A DNA stretch of 60,568 nt from an uncultured Bacteroidales bacterium. GTDB taxonomy: Bacteria > Bacteroidota > Bacteroidia > Bacteroidales > UBA932. Under the pieces are notes generated by a model. That model saw only the letters and a list, made by a program, of their open reading frames with translations. It did not search any database and was not told the origin of the DNA. Position numbers and translations under genes: made by a program. Location: contig CASGDV010000107.1 in NCBI GenBank assembly GCA_949300335.1, positions 1 to 60,568 of the forward strand, read 5' to 3'. Shown piece after piece: positions 27,867 through 37,632 of the stretch (its first letter is position 1; the number at the start of each line of letters is the position of its first letter).

Positions 27867-28307
27867 TTATTCTGACTGTCTTGTTGAAATTTTTTCTATC
27901 CTTCTTGAATGTCTTCCCCCTTCGAATTCTGTTTCCAGCCAGATGTCTATGATATGTCTGGCTTCTTCAACAGTTATGAAACGTGCGGGCATGACCAGTA
28001 TGTTCGCGTTGTTGTGCTGTTTGACCAGTCTTCCTATCTCGGTGTTCCAGGCCAGTCCTGCGCGGATTCCCTGATGCTTGTTGAGGGTCATTGCCATGCC
28101 GTTCCCTGTGCCGCACATTGCTATTCCCAGATCGACCGATCCGTTTTCAACGCTTTCTGCGAGAGGGTGGGCTACATCGGGATAATCCATGCTTTCGGTG
28201 GAATCCGTTCCGAAATCCACGACTTCATATCCTTTCCCCTTGAGATAATCCTTGAGTTCGCATTTATACTCAAAACCTGCATGATCGCTGCAAATTCCTA
28301 GTTTCAT
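27867..28307 (-). CDS. rpiB: Ribose-5-phosphate isomerase B
   Basis: 146 residues of the RpiB/LacAB family: CSDHAGFEYK at the N-terminus, and MCGTGNGMAMTLNK with catalytic Cys65 and Thr67. It interconverts ribose-5-phosphate and ribulose-5-phosphate. Confidence 0.95.
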   Translation of the reverse strand: MKLGICSDHAGFEYKCELKDYLKGKGYEVVDFGTDSTESMDYPDVAHPLAESVENGSVDLGIAMCGTGNGMAMTLNKHQGIRAGLAWNTEIGRLVKQHNNANILVMPARFITVEEARHIIDIWLETEFEGGRHSRRIEKISTRQSE

Positions 28308-28353
28308 ACTGTCAAAATTTTAATGTTGCCTTGTGTCTTAGATGTCGGGTGAT

Positions 28354-29856
28354 TCAGAAAAAGAGGTTTTCGCAATACCTGTCCTGGAAGTCAGGTGAAG
28401 TTTCCAATGAAACATGCCTGATGATTCCGAGCACCTTGTCAATATTTCCTGCCGAACAGTCGTATGTCATTTTCCTGCATCCAGCCAGGGCCGTATTTCC
28501 GGCCTTTATTGTCTGTGAATCAGTACAGCTCTTGATCAAACCGAGTTCGCGGGCTTTTCTGATATCGAGGTATGTTCCAAGACCTCCGGACACATAGATA
28601 TGTTCCAACTGCTCCATTCCGATTCCCAATTCTTTCAGCAAAAGTTCGAATCCGGTAGAAATGGCAGCCTTTGCAAGCTGGAATTCCCTTACATCCCTGC
28701 CGTCCAGAGAAATTCCGTCCGCAATCGGCAGACATGAAATGGAGTCGTCTGCGAGATTGCCTCCGTTTTCAATCAGGCCCTTTTTCAGGAAATGATGGAT
28801 TGCGTCGATGAGTCCGCTTCCGCAGATTCCGGTAGCTTTTGTTTTTCCTATGACTTCGGCGGTTCCGGTGGCCTCATCCACGTGGCATATGGCTCCGGTT
28901 ATCGCTCTCATTCCGTTGGTTATGTTAACTCCTTCGAAAGCCGGTCCTGCCGCAGTGGAAGAACATACCATCCTGTCTTTGTCCCCTATGACTATTTCCC
29001 CGTTAGTCCCGAGATCAATCATTGCATTCCAATTCCCGCTTTCAGCCATGCCCAGCTGGATTATGCCTGCGAGAATGTCACTTCCCACGAAATGGCTTAT
29101 GTTAGGCATGAAAATTATTTCACAGTCATTGTCCAGATTCCAGTCCAGTTCCGCCGGACGGAATTTTACCGCCTGGTTGGAAGGAGATTGGAATGGATAG
29201 GCGGACAGCGGTGCGAGGTCGAGATTACAGAATATATGGTGCATTACACTGTTGCCTACGAGGACGACTTTCCTTATGGAGGAATTGCCTGTCTCCGCAA
29301 GCAGATTGGAAATCATTCTCCCTATCTGCTTCCTGGTCTGGACAGATATTTCCTGTCTGTTGGCTTTGTCTTTTATCGAATAGGCGATACGGGAAATTAT
29401 ATCCGCCCCGTATTTGTTCTGAACATTGATTTCGGCCTGGGTACAGAGTGTCCTGCCGTCATTCCTGTCTATCAGTTGTGCCACAATTGTCGTGGAACCG
29501 AGATCTACGGCAATGCATAATCCGTCCTCACCTTTCAGACCGACATTGTCATTGTCCGAAAGTATAACCTGTTCCCTTTCAGGTATCATCACGGTTATGT
29601 CATCCGTGACAGTACTGTAGCAGGCCAGACGCCAGTGGTCGGTCGGAAGCCCCTTCCTTTCCAGAATTTCCCTGTGCTTTCCGGTCATTTCAATTTTTCC
29701 GGAAAGCAGTTCCACCTGACAGTTCCCGCATACTCCCTTGCCGCCGCACGGGAAGTCTATGCCGAAATCGCCTGCCGCGTCTTTCAGTGATGTGCCGTGT
29801 TCGACTTCGATTTCAATGTCTTTCGGGACAATGTGGACAACATGCTTCATAATCAC
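28354..29856 (-). CDS. [2Fe-2S] ferredoxin-ASKHA domain protein, reductive activator of corrinoid enzymes type
   Basis: 500 residues. The N-terminal plant-type [2Fe-2S] domain has Cys37, Cys43, Cys46 and Cys79 (CGGKGVCGNC ... LAC). Residues from about 110 form a DUF4445/ASKHA ATPase-like domain with VDLGSTTIVAQLIDR, IDLGTNGEIVIGDK and a C-terminal YVSGGLGTYLDI. This arrangement is that of RACE/RamA/RACo proteins, which use ATP to drive low-potential reduction of inactive Co(II) corrinoid proteins. No corrinoid methyltransferase lies in the window, so its partner must be encoded elsewhere. It overlaps the gltX stop by 4 bp. Confidence 0.82.
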   Translation of the reverse strand: MIMKHVVHIVPKDIEIEVEHGTSLKDAAGDFGIDFPCGGKGVCGNCQVELLSGKIEMTGKHREILERKGLPTDHWRLACYSTVTDDITVMIPEREQVILSDNDNVGLKGEDGLCIAVDLGSTTIVAQLIDRNDGRTLCTQAEINVQNKYGADIISRIAYSIKDKANRQEISVQTRKQIGRMISNLLAETGNSSIRKVVLVGNSVMHHIFCNLDLAPLSAYPFQSPSNQAVKFRPAELDWNLDNDCEIIFMPNISHFVGSDILAGIIQLGMAESGNWNAMIDLGTNGEIVIGDKDRMVCSSTAAGPAFEGVNITNGMRAITGAICHVDEATGTAEVIGKTKATGICGSGLIDAIHHFLKKGLIENGGNLADDSISCLPIADGISLDGRDVREFQLAKAAISTGFELLLKELGIGMEQLEHIYVSGGLGTYLDIRKARELGLIKSCTDSQTIKAGNTALAGCRKMTYDCSAGNIDKVLGIIRHVSLETSPDFQDRYCENLFF

Positions 29857-31490
29857 GCTCCCAATTGTGCTTTAGTGTCCGAAATCCTTTTCCGAAGTTC
29901 TTTCTTGCCTATGATGGTTACAATGTCGGCTATACCGAGCCCGCTGGACGCTCCTACGAGGGCGAGCCTGAGGCAGTTCATGACCTTGCCCATAGGCCAT
30001 TCGTTTCCTCTTATGAATTCTTCAAGAGGCCCTTCAAGATTCTCTTTCGTGAATTCCCCTTCAAAGGAACATATGAAGTCGGCTGTCTTGAATGCGGGGA
30101 GATAGTTTTCCTCTTTCCAGAATTTGGCCGCATCCTTTTCCGCATAAGTTTCAGGAGAAACGAAAAGGTAGGACGCTATGTCCCAGAAATCTGCCACGAA
30201 CGATGCCCGCTCCTTTATCAGAGACACTATCCTTCTTACATAATCCTTTGTGAATATGTGATTTGTGAAATCGGCTCCCTGGACAGTCATTTCAGATCCT
30301 GCTGTAATCGCACATTTCGGACAGTCGACAATCTGCATGCCGTGCTGTTCAAGGACAGGAACGAAAAGTCCGGCGAGTTCATCGTCGGATTTTGTCCTCA
30401 GATATTCCTTGTTATACCATTTGGCCTTGTCCGGATTGAACCTGGCTCCTGATTTTATCACTCTTTCCAGCGAGAATGCCTTTATAAGTTCATCCATAGT
30501 GAAAAGTTCCCTGTCATCTCCCGGGTTCCAGCCGAGCATTGCAAGAAGATTCACGAAGGCTTCCGGAAAATATCCGTCTTCACGGTATCCTCTTGAAACT
30601 TCTCCTTCCGGATTTGTCCACTTCAACGGGAATACCGGGAATCCCAGCCTGTCACCGTCTCTTTTGCTTAGCTTTCCTTTACCGTCAGGCTTGAGCAGAA
30701 GTGAAAGATGTGCGAATCTCGGCTGTGTCTCCTGCCACCCGAATGCTTCATAAAGCAGATAGTGCAGAGGAAGCGACGGCAGCCATTCTTCGCCCCTTAT
30801 GACTTCGGTTATCTCCATGAGATGGTCATCGACTATGTTGGCGAGATGGTATGTAGGAAGTTCATCGGCCCTTTTCCACAGAACCTTGTCATCGAGGGTG
30901 TCGGTATTGACTTCAATGTGTCCCCTTATGAGATCGTCCATCCCGACTATGCGGTTTTCCGGCATTTTGAACCTTATGGTCCAGTCATTCGTTTCTTCAA
31001 GAAGTCTTTTCCATTCGGATTCAGGCAGGGATAACGAATTCTTCAGGGATTTGCGCGTGATATGGTTGTAGATGAAGGTTTCCTTTTTGGCTTCCATCTC
31101 CACTCGTTTTGAAGCAAGTTCTTCAGCCGAGTCGAATGCATAATATGCATATCCTTTTTCTACAAGTTCCTCAGCGTATTTTCTGTACAGACCTCTTCTT
31201 TGGGATTGCCTGTACGGAGCATGAGGATGCCTTTCGGAAGGGACTTCCACTACATTTCCATCCTTGTCAACACCTTCATCGGGAATGATTCCGCACCAGT
31301 TCAATGCTTCGATTATGTATTTTTCCGCACCGGGTACGAATCGGTGCGAATCGGTATCCTCAATTCTTATGATGAAGTCTCCTCCATGCTGTTTTGCATA
31401 CAGATAGTTGTACAATGCCGTCCTGACACCTCCCATGTGGAGAGGTCCGGTCGGTGATGGAGCAAATCTTACTCGGGTTCTTCTTTCCAT
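29853..31490 (-). CDS. gltX: Glutamyl-tRNA synthetase
   Basis: 545 residues, class I synthetase. The HIGH-type motif is PSPTGPLHMGG (residues 11-21) and the KMSKS-type motif GKLSKRDGDRLG. It charges tRNA-Glu; whether it also misacylates tRNA-Gln cannot be judged here. First gene of a five-gene operon with the activator protein, rpiB, truB and the MATE exporter. Confidence 0.95.
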   Translation of the reverse strand: MERRTRVRFAPSPTGPLHMGGVRTALYNYLYAKQHGGDFIIRIEDTDSHRFVPGAEKYIIEALNWCGIIPDEGVDKDGNVVEVPSERHPHAPYRQSQRRGLYRKYAEELVEKGYAYYAFDSAEELASKRVEMEAKKETFIYNHITRKSLKNSLSLPESEWKRLLEETNDWTIRFKMPENRIVGMDDLIRGHIEVNTDTLDDKVLWKRADELPTYHLANIVDDHLMEITEVIRGEEWLPSLPLHYLLYEAFGWQETQPRFAHLSLLLKPDGKGKLSKRDGDRLGFPVFPLKWTNPEGEVSRGYREDGYFPEAFVNLLAMLGWNPGDDRELFTMDELIKAFSLERVIKSGARFNPDKAKWYNKEYLRTKSDDELAGLFVPVLEQHGMQIVDCPKCAITAGSEMTVQGADFTNHIFTKDYVRRIVSLIKERASFVADFWDIASYLFVSPETYAEKDAAKFWKEENYLPAFKTADFICSFEGEFTKENLEGPLEEFIRGNEWPMGKVMNCLRLALVGASSGLGIADIVTIIGKKELRKRISDTKAQLGA

Positions 31491-31514
31491 TTTACCAAAT
31501 GATTATACTGCGCG

Positions 31515-31522
31515 CAAAATTA
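31515..31522 (-). promoter_or_regulatory. -7 element of the gltX operon
   Basis: Minus strand TAATTTTG, 24 bp before the gltX ATG, in the 74-bp gap after ftsZ. No good -33 match at 19-21 bp. Confidence 0.5.
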
Positions 31523-31564
31523 CAAACTGTTTCTCAAAATCCATAACTTCTTTCATGCCGCCTT

Positions 31565-32845
31565 TCAGGATTCCTGGTTTTCGTCCTGTTTTGACTGTCC
31601 GTGGATGCTCCTTCTTATTGCAGGGACATTTTCCATCATATTATAATTTTCTTCCTTGCATTTTATCAGCTCCGGCATGTTGTCTTCTGTATATCTGAAT
31701 TTCCTTATGTTGGAAGAAGTATTGTAGCCTATCTTTATGCTTCCTACCGGTTCCGGCAATTCTATTTCTTCAGAAGGATTCCCGCTGATGCCCTGGTATT
31801 CGAAGTCCGGGTCTATCATTATGAGATTGCCGAGGTTAAGGTCCGTTATTTTGTTGAACAGGCTCATCTTGAATCCTGTGGCAATCACGGTTATATTGAC
31901 CTTGTCGCCGAATTCAGGTGTTTCGTCCCATACAAGACCCCTCTTGAAGTTGTTGGCATTTCCTGTATATTCCTTGATAAGGTCATTTATCTGGTCGAGT
32001 TCCTTCATGAGAAGTCCGCTGTCGTTTTTGCCAACGGTGATGTTGATGAGAACGTTCTTTGCCGTCTTGAGATCGAAATCGTTGAGTAGAGGAGACTCGA
32101 GTGCCTGTCTTACGGCATCCTGAAGCCTGTTCCTTCCCGTACCTGTGCCGCATCCCATCAGGGCCATGCCGCTGTTCCTCATCATTGTCTGCACATCCTT
32201 GAAATCGACGTTGATGTATCCTCTTTTCTTAATGATTTCCGTTATTCCGCGCACTGCCGTAGCCAGTACTTCATCGGCTTTCGGGAAAGCGTCCTGTATG
32301 AGGAGGTCCCCGTAGAATTCGTACAGTTTCTCGTTGTTTATGAGAAGGAGGCTGTCCACATTCTTTTCAAGTTCGTGTATGCCGTCAATGGCCTTGGACA
32401 GGGATTCGTTTCCTTCATTCATGAATGGCAGAGTGACCACGGCAACTGTAAGGATTCCTTTTTTCTTTGCCATCGAGGCTATTACGGGAGCTGCTCCGGT
32501 ACCTGTACCTCCTCCCATGCCGGCAGTAATGAACAGCATGTCGGTGCCGTTGTTCAGAACCTTCTCCTCGATGATTTCCTGGCTTTCCAGGGCGGCGTTC
32601 CTTCCTTCAGTAGGATTGCAGCCCGCTCCGAGTCCTTTCCCCATCTGGATCTTGACAGGCACGTTGCTGCTTTCAAGAGCCTGACGGTCGGTATTGCAGA
32701 CTATGAACGTACAACCTTGGATCTTCTGATTGTACATATAGGTGACGGCATTGCAGCCGCCTCCACCGACACCGATTGCCTTTATGTTCGAATTGTCGGG
32801 AATCCAGTCGGTAGGTGCTATCAAATTGTCAACAGTATCGCTCAT
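31565..32845 (-). CDS. ftsZ: Cell division protein FtsZ
   Basis: 426 residues. The tubulin signature GGGTGTG occupies residues 111-117 and the T7-loop region is NVLINITVGK. After the core the C-terminal linker is short and ends with ENVPAIRRSIHG plus a few polar residues, a possible conserved C-terminal peptide for FtsA binding. GTP-dependent ring formation at mid-cell. Last gene of the dcw cluster, 11 bp after ftsA. Confidence 0.97.
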   Translation of the reverse strand: MSDTVDNLIAPTDWIPDNSNIKAIGVGGGGCNAVTYMYNQKIQGCTFIVCNTDRQALESSNVPVKIQMGKGLGAGCNPTEGRNAALESQEIIEEKVLNNGTDMLFITAGMGGGTGTGAAPVIASMAKKKGILTVAVVTLPFMNEGNESLSKAIDGIHELEKNVDSLLLINNEKLYEFYGDLLIQDAFPKADEVLATAVRGITEIIKKRGYINVDFKDVQTMMRNSGMALMGCGTGTGRNRLQDAVRQALESPLLNDFDLKTAKNVLINITVGKNDSGLLMKELDQINDLIKEYTGNANNFKRGLVWDETPEFGDKVNITVIATGFKMSLFNKITDLNLGNLIMIDPDFEYQGISGNPSEEIELPEPVGSIKIGYNTSSNIRKFRYTEDNMPELIKCKEENYNMMENVPAIRRSIHGQSKQDENQES

Positions 32846-32856
32846 ATCCGAATATA

Positions 32857-34341
32857 TTATATTTTCTCGTTCTTCATATTGTTTTCAAGACCGTCGTACA
32901 GGCCTCCGGTAAATGTGCCTACCTTGTTCCATCCGGTCTGTATCTTTTTCCAGATACCTCCTTTCCGAGGCTCCTCTTTCTTCTGCTCCTTAGGCTTTTC
33001 AGGTTCCATTTTTGCGATTTCCTCTTCCGGGAACAAGGTCTTGCGTTCTGTGTCGTCGTTTTCCGTCACTGCGATATCGTCTGCCTGTGCCTGGATATTG
33101 TTGCCATTGAGTTCTATGGTAGTGCCCGGAGTAAATTTCCGGGCCTGTTCCGTGCAGTTGAGCCTCTTCTCGAATTTTGCAGACAGAATCATTCCGAGAG
33201 AAGCCGCAGCCTCGGTTTCATATATTCCGTCGCAGCCGTTTGCCGAATAAAGATGCCTCGGATATCCGGACCTTACATTATATCCTGACAATTCCTTCAG
33301 GTAGTTGCCGCAGTTCACCAGATTCGCACCGCCTCCTGTCATGACGACTCCGCTCCTGAGCTGGTCGGAGAAACCGCTCATCTGGATTTCGTACATAATT
33401 GCTTCCAGGATTTCCTTTACCCTCGCACTGATGATTTCAGACAGGTATTTTACCGGAATCTGTATCGCCTGCTCGGTGGATTTGCTGTTTATATGGATTA
33501 TCTTTTCGCTCATGCTCTGCAGCTTTTCAGGCATGCAGGCTCCATATGCAAGCTTGATGTTTTCGGCAAGTTTTTCGGATATGCAGCATTCGGTCTTTAT
33601 GTCCGTCGTTATCACCTTTCCGCCGAACGGTATTGCCGCATAGTGCCTCATTATGCCTCCATGGTAGACGGATACGGATGTCACTCCGGCTCCGAAATCA
33701 ACGAGAGCCACACCGTTTTCCTTTTCGGATTCGGTCAGGACTGCCTTTGCAATGGCATCCGGAATGAAATATTTCCTAGCTACCGAGATTCCGAGATTGT
33801 TGAATGCCACATCGATGTTCCTTATGGCGCTTTTCTTCCCGATGAATACCTTGAAATTCCCTTCCAGCGTGCCGCTCACCATACCGCATATGTCATTTTC
33901 TGAAATCTGGAATTCCTCGGCGGTAGAAAACGACTGGGCGACGGCTCCGAACATGACTTCATGATCGGGGTCGTCAAGAGGATAATCGTCCATCGTCATG
34001 TTTTTCAAATCGTGGATTTCCTCTTCCGTAATGCTGTCCTCTTCATTGCGGCGTATTTCCCTTTGCGCTATCTCCTGTTTGACCTTGTATTTCGGCATGC
34101 CGACAACCACCTGGTTTATTTTTATGCCGAGCGTTTCTTCAGCATCCTCCAGAGCCGGTTTCAGGGCATCCGAAACCTTTTTGGGATTGAGTACGTTACT
34201 GTTCCTGATACCGTCTGACGGAGTTTCCTTGAAATAAACTATCTGTATTTCATTCTCGTCTATCCTTGCTACTGTCACGGCAAATTTCGATGTACCGAGA
34301 TCTATGGCAACTATGTGTCTTTCTTCCATGGTATATGACAT
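32857..34341 (-). CDS. ftsA: Cell division protein FtsA
   Basis: 494 residues from ATG 34341 (MSYTMEERHIVAIDLGTSKFA), 2 bp after the ftsQ stop; ATG 34329 is an alternative. An in-frame TTG at 34356 overlaps ftsQ and is unlikely. Actin-like phosphate loops are AIDLGTSKFAVTVA and VDFGAGVTSVSVY, with the adenosine motif VVMTGGGANL. The extra C-terminal region, rich in K and E, ends with an amphipathic stretch (GIWKKIQTGWNKVG) that likely binds the membrane. It tethers FtsZ. Confidence 0.94.
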   Translation of the reverse strand: MSYTMEERHIVAIDLGTSKFAVTVARIDENEIQIVYFKETPSDGIRNSNVLNPKKVSDALKPALEDAEETLGIKINQVVVGMPKYKVKQEIAQREIRRNEEDSITEEEIHDLKNMTMDDYPLDDPDHEVMFGAVAQSFSTAEEFQISENDICGMVSGTLEGNFKVFIGKKSAIRNIDVAFNNLGISVARKYFIPDAIAKAVLTESEKENGVALVDFGAGVTSVSVYHGGIMRHYAAIPFGGKVITTDIKTECCISEKLAENIKLAYGACMPEKLQSMSEKIIHINSKSTEQAIQIPVKYLSEIISARVKEILEAIMYEIQMSGFSDQLRSGVVMTGGGANLVNCGNYLKELSGYNVRSGYPRHLYSANGCDGIYETEAAASLGMILSAKFEKRLNCTEQARKFTPGTTIELNGNNIQAQADDIAVTENDDTERKTLFPEEEIAKMEPEKPKEQKKEEPRKGGIWKKIQTGWNKVGTFTGGLYDGLENNMKNEKI

Positions 34342-34343
34342 TT

Positions 34344-35123
34344 TTATTTTCTGCAAATCAGCTGGTTCTCGTATTTTACGTTTACTGTAGAATAATAGTC
34401 TTCTCCCTTTTCTGGAAGTACGGATGTGTAGTACAGTTCCATGAGTTCGAATTTCTCCTTTATCCTGTCAGGTTGTCCGAATATGAATTTTTCCTTTCCT
34501 TCCCGTGGAACCATTATTATGTCGCCGTCCCTGTCGATGGAAATCTGTACAATGTTTCTTTTCCATACGCTGCCGTTCATGTAATCCACTAGCGACATCA
34601 TCTTTTTCAGCCACTTGAGTTCCTTTTCATCCTCTACTTTCCCTTTATATCCGCTGTTGGCCTTCAGCGGTATGTTTCCGTCTATTATCGGTACCAGTGA
34701 CGTATAGTTTCTCTGGAGAGGGAAGAGGAAACCGTCTTCGTCGGCATAGAATCCGCCGTCGTTTTTCTGGAATCTTATGACCGGTTTCCGCTGCGAAACA
34801 CGCAGGTTGAGTTTTCCGTCGCCGGTGACATAAGCTTCGCATTTCCTGACGGCACTGCGCCCGTCGATGATATTCTCGATTTTTACAAGGTTTATGCTGT
34901 CCAGACAAACTCCTTCATATTTCCCGTATTCCCTGGCAATGAATTGTCTGATGTCATTTCCGGTCACGAAACAGTTTTCGGAACTGTCCGTGATGACAAT
35001 GTCCAGCCCTGTGCATGTCCTGGATGACCTTTGCACACTGCTTGCTGCAATGGTGACCACCATATACATGCAGAATACCGCCAATCCAGAAATTCTTGCG
35101 ATATGTCTGACTACAGGCTTCAT
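34344..35123 (-). CDS. ftsQ: Cell division protein FtsQ
   Basis: 259 residues with one N-terminal membrane helix (about 10-28) followed by a periplasmic POTRA-like domain and beta domain. Sequence is divergent, as usual in Bacteroidota; the call relies on topology plus position between murC and ftsA. Overlaps the murC stop by 4 bp. Confidence 0.85.
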   Translation of the reverse strand: MKPVVRHIARISGLAVFCMYMVVTIAASSVQRSSRTCTGLDIVITDSSENCFVTGNDIRQFIAREYGKYEGVCLDSINLVKIENIIDGRSAVRKCEAYVTGDGKLNLRVSQRKPVIRFQKNDGGFYADEDGFLFPLQRNYTSLVPIIDGNIPLKANSGYKGKVEDEKELKWLKKMMSLVDYMNGSVWKRNIVQISIDRDGDIIMVPREGKEKFIFGQPDRIKEKFELMELYYTSVLPEKGEDYYSTVNVKYENQLICRK

Positions 35124-36496
35124 TTTCTTATCCTTTTTTCAAGCATTTCCGTTATCGCTTCCGTGAATCTGTCGATGTTTCCGGCACCGAATGTTGCAAG
35201 TACATCAACAGGCTCATTTTCCAGATATCCCATCAGTTCCTCTTTTTTCATCAGAATCTTGTCCGCGAGTTTAACTTTTCCGAATATGATTTCGGAAGTC
35301 ACTCCCGGTATCGGTTCTTCCCTGGCAGGATATATGTCCAGAAGAATCAGTTTGTCAGCCAGACTGAGGGCATCGGCGAACCCGTCGGCGAAATCTCTGG
35401 TCCTCGTGTACAGGTGCGGCTGGAATACTGCCGTAATCCTGCGTCCCGGGAAAATTTCTCTCATGGATTTCAATGCTGCTGAAATTTCATTCGGATGGTG
35501 TGCGTAATCATCTATATATGAGCACTGCGGAGTATTCACATGTATGTCGAATCTTCTTTTTACTCCTTTGAAAGAGGCAAGCGCTGTCCTGATTTTTTCC
35601 GGAGAAACACCTGACCTTAGGGCGGCAGCTCCGGCTGCTATGCCGTTTTCAACATTGACCCATCCCGGAACTCCGACTTTGCATCCGTCGATTCTGCCTC
35701 CGGGATAATTCAGGGTGAAAGAGCAGTATCCGCAGCTGTCTATCGTTATGTCTCCGGCGTGGAAATCCGCGGAAGAATCGTCATATGAGTAAGTTAGCAG
35801 CTGGGCACCGGTATCTTTTTCTGAAATGTCAAGACCTTTCTTAACTATGAGACATCCGCTTGTCTGTGACGCGAATTCCCTGAATGCGTCCTTAAGATTG
35901 TCAATGTCCGAATATATGTCAAGGTGATCAGCATCCATCGACGTTATTACTGCTGTTTCCGGGTGGAGCTGCAGGAATGATCTGTCGAATTCATCAGCTT
36001 CCGCTACTATTATATCTGTTTTTCCCAGCAGCAGATTTGTATCGTAGTTTTTCGATATGCCACCGAGAAATGCCGAACATCCCTCTCCGCTTTCAGTGAG
36101 AATGTGGGCCAGGAGCGTGCTTGTTGTGGTTTTTCCGTGCGTACCTGCTATAGCCAGGCATTTTTGCCCTGCAGAAATCTCTCCCATTATCTTGGAGCGT
36201 TTGATTACCCTGTAACCCTTCTCTCTGACATATCTGAGTTCCATCAGGTCTTCAGGAATTGCCGGTGTATATATGACAAGCGTGTTTTCGATGTCTTTTG
36301 GAATATAATCGATATCGTCGGAATAATGGACTCCGATTCCTTCGGAAATCAGAGCGCGGGTGAGATCCGATTCCGTCTTGTCATACCCGCTGACAACTGC
36401 ACCTCTGTGTTTGTAATACCGGGCGATGGCGCTCATTCCAATGCCGCCTATTCCTATGAAATATATATATCCGTATGTCGTCTTTTCCATATTCAA
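35120..36496 (-). CDS. murC: UDP-N-acetylmuramate--L-alanine ligase
   Basis: 458 residues. N-terminal YFIGIGGIGMSAIARYY binds the UDP moiety, IAGTHGKTTTSTLLAHIL is the ATP-binding loop, and YAHHPNEISAAL is a MurC signature. Adds the first amino acid of the peptidoglycan stem. Overlaps murG and ftsQ by 4 bp each. Confidence 0.96.
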   Translation of the reverse strand: MNMEKTTYGYIYFIGIGGIGMSAIARYYKHRGAVVSGYDKTESDLTRALISEGIGVHYSDDIDYIPKDIENTLVIYTPAIPEDLMELRYVREKGYRVIKRSKIMGEISAGQKCLAIAGTHGKTTTSTLLAHILTESGEGCSAFLGGISKNYDTNLLLGKTDIIVAEADEFDRSFLQLHPETAVITSMDADHLDIYSDIDNLKDAFREFASQTSGCLIVKKGLDISEKDTGAQLLTYSYDDSSADFHAGDITIDSCGYCSFTLNYPGGRIDGCKVGVPGWVNVENGIAAGAAALRSGVSPEKIRTALASFKGVKRRFDIHVNTPQCSYIDDYAHHPNEISAALKSMREIFPGRRITAVFQPHLYTRTRDFADGFADALSLADKLILLDIYPAREEPIPGVTSEIIFGKVKLADKILMKKEELMGYLENEPVDVLATFGAGNIDRFTEAITEMLEKRIRK

Positions 36497-37629
36497 ATTT
36501 TCCTGTCGGTTATTTTGTATACTTCGCGCGCAATGGCTTCCGCTGCATCCGTTCTGGCCATGGATGCAATGTTCTTTTCCATTCTGTCTATGGCTTCCTC
36601 ATCTCTGACGAGCCTGCAAGCGGTGTCCATCAGTTTTTCGGCAGCTTCGTCATCCGTGACAAGGATTCCGGCATCCTTGTTGACCAGGGCCATTGCATTA
36701 TGTCTCTGATGGTCTTCCGCAACATTCGGTGACGGAACTAGTATTGCTGCTTTGCGGGCTGCACATAATTCGGATATGGAACTTGCCCCCGATCTTGAGA
36801 TGACAATATCCGCAGAAGCATATGCAAGGTCCATCCTTCCTATGAAATCCGTATGGTGAATTACGGCCGGAATCTTCCTGTCTGCAATTCCTTCCATGAA
36901 AGAGTCGGTTTCAGCCTTGTAGAATTTACCGCATTGCCATAGTATTTCCGTATTCTCTCCTCCCGGACATCCTTTAGCAATCCATGATTTCATCGCATTG
37001 TTCAAAGTCCTGCTGCCAAGGCTGCCGCCGATAATCAGCATATGCCTTCTGTCCGGATCGAGATTGTAATATTCAATGCCTGCTTTTCTTGTTTCACCGG
37101 TGACCGGAAGAATATCCTTTCTTATCGGATTCCCGGTAATCACGATTTTTTCTTCAGGAAAGAATCTTTCCATATTTTCGTAGGCTACGCATATTTTTAC
37201 CGCCTTTTTCCCGAGAATCTTGTTTGTGAGTCCCGCAAAACCGTTCTGTTCCTGAATCAGTGTCGGTATACCCATGCTGTTGGCAGCCCATAAAAGGGGA
37301 GCGCTTGCATATCCTCCGACTCCAATGGCTATGTCAGGTTTGAAAGACCTTATTATCCTGCGTGCCATCATTATGCTTTTGATGACCTTGAAAGGGAGGG
37401 AAAGGTTTGAAAGCGTCAGTTTTCTCTGCAGTCCTGCAACGGGAAGCCCGGTTATCCTGTATCCGGCCGACGGTACTTTTTCCATTTCCATCCTTCCTTC
37501 GGCGCCTACGAACAGTATTTCAGTGGACGGATTCCTTCTTTTCAATTCGTCCGCTATCGAAAGTGCAGGAAAAATATGTCCTCCCGTACCTCCTCCGCTG
37601 ATGATTACCCTTAATGCTCTATATTCCAT
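36493..37629 (-). CDS. murG: UDP-GlcNAc:undecaprenyl-PP-MurNAc-pentapeptide GlcNAc transferase
   Basis: 378 residues of the GT28 fold: ISGGGTGGHIFPALSIADEL at the N-terminus, GGSLGSRTLNNAM in the middle, SRSGASSISELCAARKAAILVP for UDP-GlcNAc binding. Makes lipid II on the inner face of the membrane. Confidence 0.96.
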   Translation of the reverse strand: MEYRALRVIISGGGTGGHIFPALSIADELKRRNPSTEILFVGAEGRMEMEKVPSAGYRITGLPVAGLQRKLTLSNLSLPFKVIKSIMMARRIIRSFKPDIAIGVGGYASAPLLWAANSMGIPTLIQEQNGFAGLTNKILGKKAVKICVAYENMERFFPEEKIVITGNPIRKDILPVTGETRKAGIEYYNLDPDRRHMLIIGGSLGSRTLNNAMKSWIAKGCPGGENTEILWQCGKFYKAETDSFMEGIADRKIPAVIHHTDFIGRMDLAYASADIVISRSGASSISELCAARKAAILVPSPNVAEDHQRHNAMALVNKDAGILVTDDEAAEKLMDTACRLVRDEEAIDRMEKNIASMARTDAAEAIAREVYKITDRKI

Positions 37630-37632
37630 TTC

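Noticed and set aside
28792-29520. 242-codon plus-strand frame opposite the ferredoxin-ASKHA gene
   Set aside because: Antisense shadow, no domain.
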